Source: Deltaproteobacteria bacterium
Lineage (GTDB): Bacteria > Desulfobacterota > Dissulfuribacteria > Dissulfuribacterales > QOAL01
Direction: 5' to 3'
Length of the DNA stretch: 64,000 nt
NCBI GenBank assembly: GCA_015493475.1
Contig: WGDC01000052.1
Location: 102,693-166,692 of the forward strand
Positions 1 through 8,741 of this stretch are shown here, one piece after another; positions within the stretch are counted from its first letter, which is position 1, and each line of letters starts with the position of its first letter. Under the pieces are notes generated by a model, which was not told the DNA's origin, searched no databases, and saw nothing but the letters and a program-made list of their open reading frames with translations. Position numbers and translations under genes: made by a program.

Positions 1-136
1 AGATTAATCCATTTGGCGCCACAACCACTGAAAACTCTGGGAAGCTAATCCTCTTCCCCCTCTTAAATACCCTGTTGAAATTCCGGCCGCCTGTGATCCT
101 TTCTGCCCTGGAAAGCGCAGTCTCCCCTCTTCCCAC
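1..136 (-). CDS. rnpA: Ribonuclease P protein component, 5' part only
   Basis: This is the first 45 codons of the protein subunit of RNase P, which helps the catalytic RNA remove tRNA 5' leaders; the gene runs off the left edge. I read it by hand on the minus strand. Residues 14-45 follow the family N-terminus, with RITGGRNFNRVFKRGKR followed by a beta strand, as in RnpA. The start is taken as GTG at 136 because the only upstream in-frame codon boundary is the rpmH stop and no ATG fits. The ribosome site is poor, so translation may be coupled to rpmH, 15 nt upstream. The rpmH-rnpA order is the standard one. Its own context beyond base 1 (usually a membrane insertase gene) is not visible. Confidence 0.85.
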   Translation of the reverse strand, partial: MGRGETALSRAERITGGRNFNRVFKRGKRISFPEFSVVVAPNGLI

Positions 137-151
137 CCTTTTCGAGTGTGA

Positions 152-286
152 TTAAACACTCAGTCTCATGCGGCCCCTGGCCCTGCGCCTCGATAGCACT
201 TTCCTTCCCGCCCTGGTACTCATGCGTTTCCTGAATCCGTGCGTCCGCTTCCTCTTAATGTTGCTTGGCTGAAAAGTACGTTTCAT
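152..286 (-). CDS. rpmH: 50S ribosomal protein L34
   Basis: A complete 44-residue L34, a small, very basic protein of the large ribosomal subunit. The translation starts [18 protein letters not shown] and ends with a [18 protein letters not shown] tail, the textbook L34 pattern and usual length. The ATG at 286 is preceded by AAGGAG about 11 nt upstream. It is followed 15 nt later by rnpA on the same strand, and it faces mreB across 252 nt. In many bacteria rpmH-rnpA sits beside dnaA and the origin; here the upstream neighbour is the mre operon instead. Confidence 0.96.
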   Translation of the reverse strand: MKRTFQPSNIKRKRTHGFRKRMSTRAGRKVLSRRRARGRMRLSV

Positions 287-1570
<1,284 letters not shown>

Positions 1571-1600
1571 TTTCCTTAAAAAGTTCGGTCCCTTGTAAAA

Positions 1601-2446
1601 TTGCCTCACCAATCCCCCAAAAAGTCAAAAGGACTTAAACGGCTCATAGCAATAGCGGTAGTGTTAACGATGACTGGAGGGCTCACCCTGGCCGTAATGA
1701 CAAAAACGAGCATCATCCTTCCAGCAGAGATGTTTCTTCAGGACGCCGATGGCAGGTTACAGGCCCTTCTCTCTTCTCCCTTCCTTCAAATAAGGCATAT
1801 TTGGGAATCCTACGTGGACCTCCAGGATGTCAACGAGGAAAACCATGTATTGAAGGCACAGCTTGCCGAAATGGAAAACGAGATCACCACTTACCGGGAA
1901 GCTCTTATTGAGAACAGGCGGCTGCGCCAGCTTCTGGAGATAAAGAAGAGGGCTCCCTGGAAAAGTACCGTTGCCCACGTGGTTGGAACAGATATCGCTC
2001 CCTGGCGCGCAGTCATAACCATCGACGTGGGCAGGGCCGACGGAATCACTCCGGATATGCCTGTACTGTGCCAAGGTGGGCTACTCGGCAGGGTAATAGA
2101 TACAAGCATGCATTACAGCAAGGTCATGCTGGTAACCGACTACCACAGCCGAATCGCCGCCATTGTACAGAGAAACCGGGCAAGGGGCATTCTGAAGGGA
2201 GACGGAGCACGAGGCTGCATTCTGGATTACGTAAAAAAGGGGGTTGACGTACAGTCAGGAGACGTCATCATTACATCAGGGCTTGACGGCATATTTCCAA
2301 AGGGTCTCCTGATCGGCAAGGTAAAACTCGTTGGGCGCAGAGAAAGATCAGACCTTTTCCAGTACATTGGAGTCAAGCCAACGGGCAATATAAACGAGGC
2401 GGAAGAAGTGGTTGTTCTAATGAGACCTCCCGTAAAAAACCGGTGA
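1601..2446 (+). CDS. mreC: Rod shape-determining protein MreC
   Basis: Periplasmic scaffold of the elongasome (281 aa) linking MreB and MreD to PBP2. A basic N-terminus (KKSKGLKR) precedes one membrane segment (about residues 13-33), then a coiled coil (roughly 70-115, with NRRLRQLLEIK), then the beta-rich MreC domain containing the usual GLLGRV and SGLDGIFPKGLLIG stretches. The start is taken as TTG at 1601, 31 nt after mreB; no clear ribosome site is visible, but the next in-frame ATG would remove the cytoplasmic basic segment and part of the membrane helix. The family call is firm and the start less so. Confidence 0.93.
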   Translation: MPHQSPKKSKGLKRLIAIAVVLTMTGGLTLAVMTKTSIILPAEMFLQDADGRLQALLSSPFLQIRHIWESYVDLQDVNEENHVLKAQLAEMENEITTYREALIENRRLRQLLEIKKRAPWKSTVAHVVGTDIAPWRAVITIDVGRADGITPDMPVLCQGGLLGRVIDTSMHYSKVMLVTDYHSRIAAIVQRNRARGILKGDGARGCILDYVKKGVDVQSGDVIITSGLDGIFPKGLLIGKVKLVGRRERSDLFQYIGVKPTGNINEAEEVVVLMRPPVKNR

Positions 2447-2447
2447 C

Positions 2448-2942
2448 ATGATGACGCTGGCTGTCTTTCTTCTCCTTGTCTATGTCTCATTGCTTCTCGA
2501 AAGCACTTGGTGCATGCCTTGCAGCCTCTACCCCCTACACATCGACCCTCTCCCCGCACTTATATGCTGGCTCGCACTTCGTTCCGAGCCTGTTCCTGGA
2601 GTGATTTCCGTTATTATTGCGGGTCTCGCGACATCACTTTTTTCAAGCCTGCCTTTTTATCTTTTCCCTGTATCCTACCTAATGGCCTTCTTAACGGTTT
2701 ACCTTGTGCGTACAAACGTACTTGAACTGCCGAACACACACGCCTACCTTATGACCGGCTTCATTTCAGTCGAAATCCTGGTCGTAGAACTCTCCGGAAG
2801 CGGAAATCCTGAGCTTTTGTGGCCGTGGGAGATAGTACAGGCCGTGCTCAATATCGCTGTCAGTCCCTTGGTATTCAAGATATGTGACAAGAGCCTTATG
2901 GCGGTTACGAAAATCTCTGCCAAATTCTGCCATGAAAAATGA
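2448..2942 (+). CDS. mreD: Rod shape-determining protein MreD
   Basis: Small polytopic inner-membrane protein (164 aa) of the elongasome. The sequence is very hydrophobic with about five predicted membrane segments, which together with its position between mreC and mrdA identifies it; MreD is poorly conserved in sequence. It begins one base after the mreC stop and overlaps mrdA by 11 nt, so translation is probably coupled throughout. Confidence 0.87.
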   Translation: MMTLAVFLLLVYVSLLLESTWCMPCSLYPLHIDPLPALICWLALRSEPVPGVISVIIAGLATSLFSSLPFYLFPVSYLMAFLTVYLVRTNVLELPNTHAYLMTGFISVEILVVELSGSGNPELLWPWEIVQAVLNIAVSPLVFKICDKSLMAVTKISAKFCHEK

Positions 2943-4791
2943 ACCCGAAATAAAGGCGCCGGATGCGAAACTTTTCCTGAAAAAGTTTGATGCGGGTGAC
3001 AGCTCGGGAAAACAACAAATTTGCACATACTGTTCCATGTTTCTGTTAGCCTGCTTCCTATTTCTATGCGCAAGGCTATGGTACCTGCAAATTTACAGGG
3101 GGGAGGAATTCAAGAAACTTTCCGAAAAAAACAGCATAAAATACATCAGGCTCCAACCATTCAGGGGCAACATCCTCGATCGCTCAGGCAGGCTCATAGC
3201 TGGAGTGAAACCGAGCTTTAACATAGGTGTAGTGCTTAAGGAAGTTAAGGACGTTGAGGGACTCATTGCAAAACTGACCTCCCTCCTCGACGAGAGCCCC
3301 ACTGACATCAGGATGAGGCTCGTTGAATCAAAGAACCAGCCCTCCTACCTCCCGGTAATTGTAAAGAGGAATGCCTCGTGGGACGAGGTGGCCAGGGTGG
3401 AAGCCCGCCTTTTCAGACTTCCGGGGGTCGTGGTGGAAGTAGCGCCTGCACGTCAATATCCATACGGGACCGTAGCGCCGCATCTTCTTGGATATCTCGG
3501 AGAAGTGAGCCTGGAACAGCTCAAGAGCGGAAATTTTCCCCATGCGGTGCCTGGGGATCTAGTTGGAAAATCTGGCATTGAATTAAAATTCGAGAAGGAG
3601 CTTGCAGGCAGAAGCGGCTTCAAGATGATAGAGGTCGATGCGAAAGGCAGAATGGTCAAGGTACTCAAGGTAAAGAAACCTTTACCCGGTAAAGACATCC
3701 ATTTAACCTTAAACCTGGATTTGCAACTCGCGGCTGAAGACGCCCTGTCTGGAAAATCAGGAGCGGTGGTAGTGCTCGACCCCCGGAACGGACAGATACT
3801 TGCCATGGCAAGCAGTCCGAAATTCGATCCGAGAATATTTGCGAGGGGCCTGACAAGGTTCGAATGGAAACGGCTGAACGATCCCATCCGCACTCCCCTT
3901 GTCAACAAGGCGATACAGGGACAGTACGCACCTGGTTCGACATTCAAGATCGTCATGGCGGCAGCCGGGCTGAACGAACATGTCATCACTCCATACACCA
4001 CCTTTTTCTGCAACGGCTCCATGAAACTCGGTCGCAGAAGGTTTCGCTGCTGGAAAAGAGGTGGGCATGGCGAGACGGCCCTTTACAAGGCGTTGGTACA
4101 GTCGTGCGATGTCTATTTTTACAATGTGGGTCTGAAGCTCGGCGTTGACAAGATATCAAAGTATGCTTACGGGTTCGGCTTTGGCAAGAAGACGGGTATT
4201 GAGCTCCCAGTGGAAAAACCCGGTTTCGTCCCCACGAGGAGTTGGAAACGCAGACGGTTCAGGGAGCCCTGGCAAAAGGGAGAGACCCTTAACTATTCCA
4301 TCGGTCAGGGATTCCTGCTTGTAACCCCATTGCAGCTCGCCAGGATGATGGCGGCCGTGGGAAATGGAGGAAAACTCTTCAAGCCCGAGTATATCTTGGA
4401 CGAATCCCCGGTTATAGAGTCAAGAGTGCCAGTAAAACCAGCCATACTTGCCCGAATAAGAAAGATACTTGTAGGGGTAACTGAGGACAGGCACGGCACA
4501 GCAAGAACGTGCTTCATTAAGGGCATCCATATAGCAGGCAAGACGGGAACAGCCCAGGTAATAAAGCAGAAAAAACGGCGGGAGAGCGAAAAGATGGGCT
4601 GGAGATACAAAGACCACGCCCTCTTCGTGGCCCTTGCACCGGCAGCGAACCCGCAAATCGCCGTAGCAGTGATAATCGAACACGGCGGGCACGGTGGTTC
4701 CGCCGCGGCCCCTGTAGCGAAGGAAATCATAGAGCGCTGGTTGAAGCTCCGTTCTCCAAAACCCGCATCTATACTTCATCGGAAACTGTGA
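2932..4791 (+). CDS. mrdA: Penicillin-binding protein 2 (elongation transpeptidase)
   Basis: Class B PBP (619 aa) crosslinking peptidoglycan during elongation, partner of RodA. One N-terminal membrane helix (about 35-55, ending in ARLWYLQIYRGEEF) is followed by the dimerisation domain with the conserved RGNILDRSGRLIA stretch, then the transpeptidase domain. Catalytic motifs are STFK at 336-339, SCD at 391-393 and KTGTAQ from 537. The start is ATG at 2932, overlapping the end of mreD; an upstream GTG at 2884 would add 16 residues but has no ribosome site. Followed 9 nt later by rodA. Confidence 0.95.
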   Translation: MKNEPEIKAPDAKLFLKKFDAGDSSGKQQICTYCSMFLLACFLFLCARLWYLQIYRGEEFKKLSEKNSIKYIRLQPFRGNILDRSGRLIAGVKPSFNIGVVLKEVKDVEGLIAKLTSLLDESPTDIRMRLVESKNQPSYLPVIVKRNASWDEVARVEARLFRLPGVVVEVAPARQYPYGTVAPHLLGYLGEVSLEQLKSGNFPHAVPGDLVGKSGIELKFEKELAGRSGFKMIEVDAKGRMVKVLKVKKPLPGKDIHLTLNLDLQLAAEDALSGKSGAVVVLDPRNGQILAMASSPKFDPRIFARGLTRFEWKRLNDPIRTPLVNKAIQGQYAPGSTFKIVMAAAGLNEHVITPYTTFFCNGSMKLGRRRFRCWKRGGHGETALYKALVQSCDVYFYNVGLKLGVDKISKYAYGFGFGKKTGIELPVEKPGFVPTRSWKRRRFREPWQKGETLNYSIGQGFLLVTPLQLARMMAAVGNGGKLFKPEYILDESPVIESRVPVKPAILARIRKILVGVTEDRHGTARTCFIKGIHIAGKTGTAQVIKQKKRRESEKMGWRYKDHALFVALAPAANPQIAVAVIIEHGGHGGSAAAPVAKEIIERWLKLRSPKPASILHRKL

Positions 4792-4800
4792 AAGGGAAAC

Positions 4801-5892
4801 ATGCTTAATAAACGCCTGCTGAAAGAAATTGACTACATCTTTTTTCTGACCATGTTTTTTATCATGACCGTTGGTTTCATCAACCTGTGGAGTGCGAGCA
4901 CAGCCGCAGGATATCCCTTCGAGTGGAAGCAGCTCCAATGGTATGTGGTGGGCTGCTGTTTCATGGTTGGGGCCATGAGCTTTGACTACAGAAAGCTTTC
5001 AAAGTATTCCGTACACCTTTACATTTTCACAATCATACTGCTGATCCTCGTAATGTTCATGGGCAAGAGCGTTTCCGGCAGCCAGCGTTGGATATCCCTC
5101 GGCTTTTTCAATTTACAGCCATCGGAACCGGCAAAATTGCTTATGGCGATAATAATAAGCTCCTATTTTGCTCGGGAAGAAAAGGAAAAGTTCGGCCTAA
5201 AGGATCTCATAAGGCCGACTCTTCTCGTAGCCGTGCCTTTTCTTCTCATATTCAAACAGCCTGATCTTGGCACTGCGCTGCTCATCCTGGTCATTTATGG
5301 ATCCCTCGTACTTTTCGCTAGGCTGAAGATGGGGTCCTTTTTAATTATCCTTGGCTCGTGCCTATGTGCCTTTCCACTGGTATGGAAGCTCATGAAGCCT
5401 TACCAGAGAAAGAGGGTGGAAATATTCCTTAACCCTGACGCAGACCCCTTTGGCGCAGGCTGGCACGTGATACAGTCCAAAATAGCAGTGGGCTCCGGCC
5501 TCATCTTCGGAAAGGGCTTCATGAAGGGAACCCAGGCCCAGCTCAACTTCTTGCCCGAGGTACACACAGACTTTGCCTTTTCGATATGGTCAGAGGAATG
5601 GGGCTTTATAGGGGCGATCATCCTGATAGCAGTGTATTTCCTTTTTCTGCTTCGCTGCCTCGACATTGCCCAAAATGCCAGGGACAGGTTCGGCTCATTC
5701 CTGGCGTTTGGTATAACTGCCATGATCTTTTGGCAGATGCTTATAAACATCTGCATGGTGCTCGGACTTCTGCCAGTGGTAGGAATTCCCCTTCCCCTGG
5801 TGAGTTACGGAGGTTCCTCTGTGATCACCACTCTCATTGGGGCAGGACTGCTCATGAACGTCAGGGTAAGACGTTCCTTGTTTCAATCGTAA
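4801..5892 (+). CDS. rodA: Rod shape-determining protein RodA (SEDS glycosyltransferase)
   Basis: SEDS-family peptidoglycan glycosyltransferase (363 aa, about ten membrane segments) that polymerises lipid II together with PBP2. Family signatures are visible: RWISLGFFNLQPSEPAK in the first third, LKQPDLGTALL-like KQPDLGTALL near residue 154, TDFAFSIWSEEWGF near 255, and GIPLPLVSYGGSS near the end. The ATG follows AAAGGGAAAC. Last gene of the mre operon; its 3' end probably contains the promoter of the following tRNA. Confidence 0.96.
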   Translation: MLNKRLLKEIDYIFFLTMFFIMTVGFINLWSASTAAGYPFEWKQLQWYVVGCCFMVGAMSFDYRKLSKYSVHLYIFTIILLILVMFMGKSVSGSQRWISLGFFNLQPSEPAKLLMAIIISSYFAREEKEKFGLKDLIRPTLLVAVPFLLIFKQPDLGTALLILVIYGSLVLFARLKMGSFLIILGSCLCAFPLVWKLMKPYQRKRVEIFLNPDADPFGAGWHVIQSKIAVGSGLIFGKGFMKGTQAQLNFLPEVHTDFAFSIWSEEWGFIGAIILIAVYFLFLLRCLDIAQNARDRFGSFLAFGITAMIFWQMLINICMVLGLLPVVGIPLPLVSYGGSSVITTLIGAGLLMNVRVRRSLFQS

Positions 5893-5905
5893 AATCTGTT
5901 AATAT
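5878..5905 (+). promoter_or_regulatory. Candidate promoter for tRNA-Ala
   Basis: TTGTTT at 5878-5883 and TAATAT at 5900-5905 are separated by 16 nt and lie just upstream of the tRNA 5' end at 5920, overlapping the last codons of rodA. The match to the sigma-70 consensus is partial (3/6 and 4/6). The tRNA could equally be cut from a long mre transcript. Confidence 0.35.
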
Positions 5906-5919
5906 TGGAGGCACGAGAT

Positions 5920-5995
5920 GGGGATGTAGCTCAGTTGGGAGAGCGCCACGTTCGCAACGTGGAAGTCGGGGGTTCAAATCCCCCCATCTCCACCA
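5920..5995 (+). tRNA. tRNA-Ala (anticodon CGC)
   Basis: A 76-nt cloverleaf. The acceptor stem GGGGATG pairs with CATCTCC and contains the G3:U70 wobble pair, the alanine identity element. The anticodon stem CCACG/CGTGG encloses loop TTCGCAA with anticodon CGC at 5953-5955, reading GCG. The T arm contains GGTTCAAATCC. The 3' CCA is encoded (5993-5995). It lies 27 nt after rodA and 13 nt before the endonuclease V-like gene. Confidence 0.97.
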
Positions 5996-6008
5996 GATTA
6001 ATCTTATT

Positions 6009-6551
6009 ATGCCCGGCTTTTTCGCCTTCGTGGATGTATCCTACGCCGAACATCATGCGGCTGCCGCTGCTGTAATCACTTGGTCCCAAGCCCCTCACGA
6101 AACAGCCAAGACCTATATCGTCTTTGTGGCAAAGGCATGCAGATATATTCCGGGAAATTTCTATAGAAGGGAAATGCCCTGCATCTTAAAGGTGCTCGAG
6201 GAGGCAAGAGAGCCCATTGATACCGTCTTTGTAGACGCCTATGCGCGGCTTCCAGATGGACGCCCAGGACTTGGCGCACGCCTCTTTAGCGCACTTGGCG
6301 GTAAGATACCTGTAATCGGCATCGCAAAGAATCATTTCATAACCGCTGAATCGAGAGACGTGGTGAAAAGGGTGTTCAGGGGCAAAAGCGAAAGGCCCCT
6401 TTATGTATCTGTTGAAGGGATCGGGCTTGAATGCGCGGCAAAACTCGTTTCCGGCCTGCCTGGACCTTACAGGATTCCCTACCCTATGAAGGCGGCCCAC
6501 AGACTGTCCAAAAAGGCCGCAACTTCTCTTGACATAAAGGAGATAGAATAG
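6009..6551 (+). CDS. Compact endonuclease V-like protein
   Basis: 180-residue protein resembling endonuclease V, which cleaves DNA or RNA next to deaminated bases (inosine). Acidic residues D9 (in FVDVSY), E55 (in RYIPGNFYRRE) and D76 (in FVDAYARLPDGRPG) keep the order and spacing I recall for the metal-binding triad (46 and 21 residues apart); K107 in GIAKN fits the conserved lysine. It is shorter than usual (about 220 aa), and the canonical His-rich VDGHG segment is replaced by VDAYARLPDG, so activity or substrate may differ. The ATG at 6009 is the first after the tRNA; no ribosome site is evident. Its TAG stop abuts the ATG of the next gene. Confidence 0.75.
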   Translation: MPGFFAFVDVSYAEHHAAAAAVITWSQAPHETAKTYIVFVAKACRYIPGNFYRREMPCILKVLEEAREPIDTVFVDAYARLPDGRPGLGARLFSALGGKIPVIGIAKNHFITAESRDVVKRVFRGKSERPLYVSVEGIGLECAAKLVSGLPGPYRIPYPMKAAHRLSKKAATSLDIKEIE

Positions 6552-7175
6552 ATGGTAAGGCACGAAGAGATACAGCTTTTTGAATCAAGGTATATTAGCG
6601 GAAATACACCTTGGGATACTGGAAGGGCCGACAAAAACCTCAAGGCCCTCATAAAGGAGCTTGCAGGGCCAGGGGCCAAGATCCTTGAGATTGGATGCGG
6701 CACCGGAGATAACGCCATCTTCATGGCAGGCATTGGAATGAAGGTCACGGCAACAGAGATTGTACCCATAGCCATAGAAAAGGCGGAGACAAAGGCCGCG
6801 CAGAATTCCGTGTCCGTGAACTTCCTGCTGAAGGATATAATGGAGGAAGACATTCCAGGGAAACCATTTGACATGGCGTTCGACAGGGGATGTTTCCACC
6901 ATTTTGGCAGCTTCAAAGATAGAAAAAAATTTGCGAGAAGAGTGAAACACCATCTTGGCCCGGCGGGTATCTGGTTAAGCCTTATGGGAAACGCCGATGA
7001 AATCCGTCCGGGCAAGGGGCCGCCCCGCCTAACAGCGCTTCAGGTAGTGGAGGCCGTTGAACCTTTCTTCGAAATATTGATGCTAAAAAGCAGCCGCTTC
7101 GACTCAAACCAGGATATACCTCCTCGGTGCTGGATACTGATTGCACGAACAAGAAGTGCAAGTGGGGCACGGTGA
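6552..7175 (+). CDS. Class I SAM-dependent methyltransferase
   Basis: 207-residue Rossmann-fold methyltransferase. Motif I ILEIGCGTGDNAIF (about residues 45-58) binds S-adenosylmethionine; TATEIVP near 74 and FDMAFDRGCFHH near 108 are the acidic loop and post-motif regions. The start GNTPWDTGRADKNL resembles the thiopurine-methyltransferase-like and TehB-like small-molecule group, but the substrate cannot be read from the sequence. It starts directly after the endonuclease V-like stop, so the two are co-translated. Confidence 0.82.
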   Translation: MVRHEEIQLFESRYISGNTPWDTGRADKNLKALIKELAGPGAKILEIGCGTGDNAIFMAGIGMKVTATEIVPIAIEKAETKAAQNSVSVNFLLKDIMEEDIPGKPFDMAFDRGCFHHFGSFKDRKKFARRVKHHLGPAGIWLSLMGNADEIRPGKGPPRLTALQVVEAVEPFFEILMLKSSRFDSNQDIPPRCWILIARTRSASGAR

Positions 7176-7186
7176 AACGTTCTTTA

Positions 7187-7272
7187 TGCCCGGGGAGAGA
7201 CTCGAACTCTCACGGGGACAAAGCCCCAAGGGATTTTAAGTCCCTTGTGTCTACCAATTCCACCACCCGGGC
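7187..7272 (-). tRNA. tRNA-Leu (anticodon TAA)
   Basis: An 86-nt tRNA with a long variable arm, as in class II tRNAs. On the minus strand the acceptor stem GCCCGGG pairs with CCCGGGC. The anticodon stem AGGGA/TCCCT encloses loop CTTAAAA with anticodon TAA, reading UUA. The T arm carries GAGTTCGAGTCTC. The discriminator is A, and no CCA is encoded, unlike the nearby tRNA-Ala. Confidence 0.96.
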
Positions 7273-7282
7273 AGTGGCTTAA

Positions 7283-7311
7283 AACTTAAACGTGGACATG
7301 GGAAAAGTCAA
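7283..7311 (-). promoter_or_regulatory. Candidate promoter for tRNA-Leu
   Basis: On the minus strand TTGACT (7306-7311) lies 17 nt from TAAGTT (7283-7288), and the tRNA begins about 10 nt further on. The -35 is a 5/6 match; the -10 is weak. Confidence 0.4.
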
Positions 7312-7409
7312 TCGGTGGGGCCTCCAATACCCTGTTAAAAGACCTGCAATAACACCCATACCAGGCTTCACAGGTGTCCGGCCTGCCCTCTCGATTAATG
7401 CCTACTACA

Positions 7410-7919
7410 TCAACAACCTTCCACCCTTGGGGCTTTCTTTTTAAGGATCATCTTTACGATAGTATCCCTTGCCGGTTCAACCTTTTTTTCGGTCTTTATC
7501 ACATAGACCTGACCCTTTTCTCCGTTTCTCCAGAAGACCAGCGACCCCTTTCCACTCATCTTGCCTATGTCATCTTTTGTGAGCCGGTCTTTTAGCACCA
7601 TCAACATCGTTCCTGTAGTCTTGCCGGCTCCCTTGATTTTAAATATAACCGTCTGTCCATTTTCAGGTGCAAATTTGGAATCCTGTCCCTGAACCACGAG
7701 GATGGAACCCGCCTTATTTTCTGCGTCCTTTTCACATAGAGACTGACTGTCTTTTTTAATGTTCAAGAGTCCGACTGCCACTTTGCATGTTGATTGGGCC
7801 TTGTATATGCCCGCCACCTTTCCCTTAAGCTTCTCTGCGGCATTAGCCCCAGGAGCGAGAAGGAACACAATTAGAAATGCCTCCATCAACAGTATTGCAA
7901 TCCTGTTACCCGTCGTCAT
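7410..7919 (-). CDS. Small exported protein of unknown function
   Basis: 169 residues with a clear Sec signal peptide (hydrophobic core 9-21, likely cut after GANA at 27). The mature part is lysine-rich with predicted beta strands and two cysteines (about 45 and 62). I do not recognise a family. The repeated GKVAGIY, GQTVIFKIKGAG and KGQVYVIKTEKK stretches suggest a small beta barrel, but that is impression only. The ATG overlaps the TAA of the cytochrome gene by 1 nt, so the two are translated together and the protein probably works in the same periplasmic context. Confidence 0.7.
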   Translation of the reverse strand: MTTGNRIAILLMEAFLIVFLLAPGANAAEKLKGKVAGIYKAQSTCKVAVGLLNIKKDSQSLCEKDAENKAGSILVVQGQDSKFAPENGQTVIFKIKGAGKTTGTMLMVLKDRLTKDDIGKMSGKGSLVFWRNGEKGQVYVIKTEKKVEPARDTIVKMILKKKAPRVEGC

Positions 7920-8551
7920 TACTTGTCACCTGCCTTTCTGTCATGGCACCCATTGCATGATACGGGGCCAGCGACCTTTTTTTCCTTCTTCAGCTCCTTG
8001 TGACACTTAAGACACGTGGAGTGAAAATAGTCTTTAAGCTTTGCCGGTCCCCCTGCTTTATCGAGCTCTTTTTCCATCGTTGTGCACTTGTCAGTCTTCA
8101 AAATCTCGTCCTCATCCTTCGCACCATTGTGGCAAGTTGCGCAAACAAATCCCTTATGTTCCTTTCTGAGCATTTCAATATGGGCTGCGTGGGTAAAATG
8201 ATTGACATGCTTCCTGTCCTTCTTTAGCCCCTTTATACCTGGACAGCTTTTTTGTGTATTGATATCCACGAACTCCGGTACCGTCGGCATAGCCGCATCT
8301 TTTTGGACCTTGTCCTTGGTTACCTCCTCCTTTACCGATTTGTCTCTCTTTTTTCCATTCTTTTTTGCCTGTTTAACCACCCTATTTACCGTCTTCTGGG
8401 CAGTTTCCCCCACAACCTTTCCCTCATACTCCGATGCGGACGAAATCCCGTACAACCCGCCAACCATTAAAAGGACCGCAATACCAAGAACCATCCTTCT
8501 GAAATCCTTTCGCACTACCCTTTTTCCATGTCTTTTTTCCACTCGTCTCAT
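7919..8551 (-). CDS. Class III (c7-like) multihaem cytochrome c
   Basis: 210-residue exported cytochrome. A basic N-terminus and one hydrophobic segment (about 20-39) form a signal peptide or anchor. Residues 45-95 are a Lys-rich linker. The C-terminal half has three CXXCH haem-binding motifs (137-141, 180-184, 199-203) and histidines at 115, 118, 121 and 124 that can serve as distal ligands. A Cys at 156 (KCTTME) lies where a fourth motif would fall in cytochrome c3; its loss matches the c7 pattern. The likely role is periplasmic electron transfer. A strong GGAGG precedes the ATG at 8551. First gene of a two-gene unit. Confidence 0.87.
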   Translation of the reverse strand: MRRVEKRHGKRVVRKDFRRMVLGIAVLLMVGGLYGISSASEYEGKVVGETAQKTVNRVVKQAKKNGKKRDKSVKEEVTKDKVQKDAAMPTVPEFVDINTQKSCPGIKGLKKDRKHVNHFTHAAHIEMLRKEHKGFVCATCHNGAKDEDEILKTDKCTTMEKELDKAGGPAKLKDYFHSTCLKCHKELKKEKKVAGPVSCNGCHDRKAGDK

Positions 8552-8723
8552 ACCTTGACCTCCATTGCTGAATTTTTTGTTTCCTGATTTCTATTTCTTT
8601 TCTTTGCCTTTGACCCTATGCAATGGATGTTGATAAAACAACTGACATCGGGTTATATGCCTATAGACGTCCGCATGATTGGGGTAGACGTAGAATATTC
8701 TTTCAGTAATTCCAGATAAGTAC

Positions 8724-8729
8724 TATACT
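8724..8729 (+). promoter_or_regulatory. Candidate -10 element of the HTH-membrane protein gene
   Basis: TATACT lies 12 nt before the ATG at 8742, with only TTTCAG as a weak -35 at 17 nt spacing. If used, transcription would start about 5 nt before the start codon, giving a nearly leaderless mRNA; no Shine-Dalgarno sequence is present before this ATG, which fits. Confidence 0.4.
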
Positions 8730-8741
8730 ACAAGAAAATCC

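Noticed and set aside
5586..6008. Long frame running from inside rodA through the tRNA into the endonuclease V-like gene
   Set aside because: The upstream part is a shadow of rodA and crosses a tRNA gene; homology begins only at ATG 6009.
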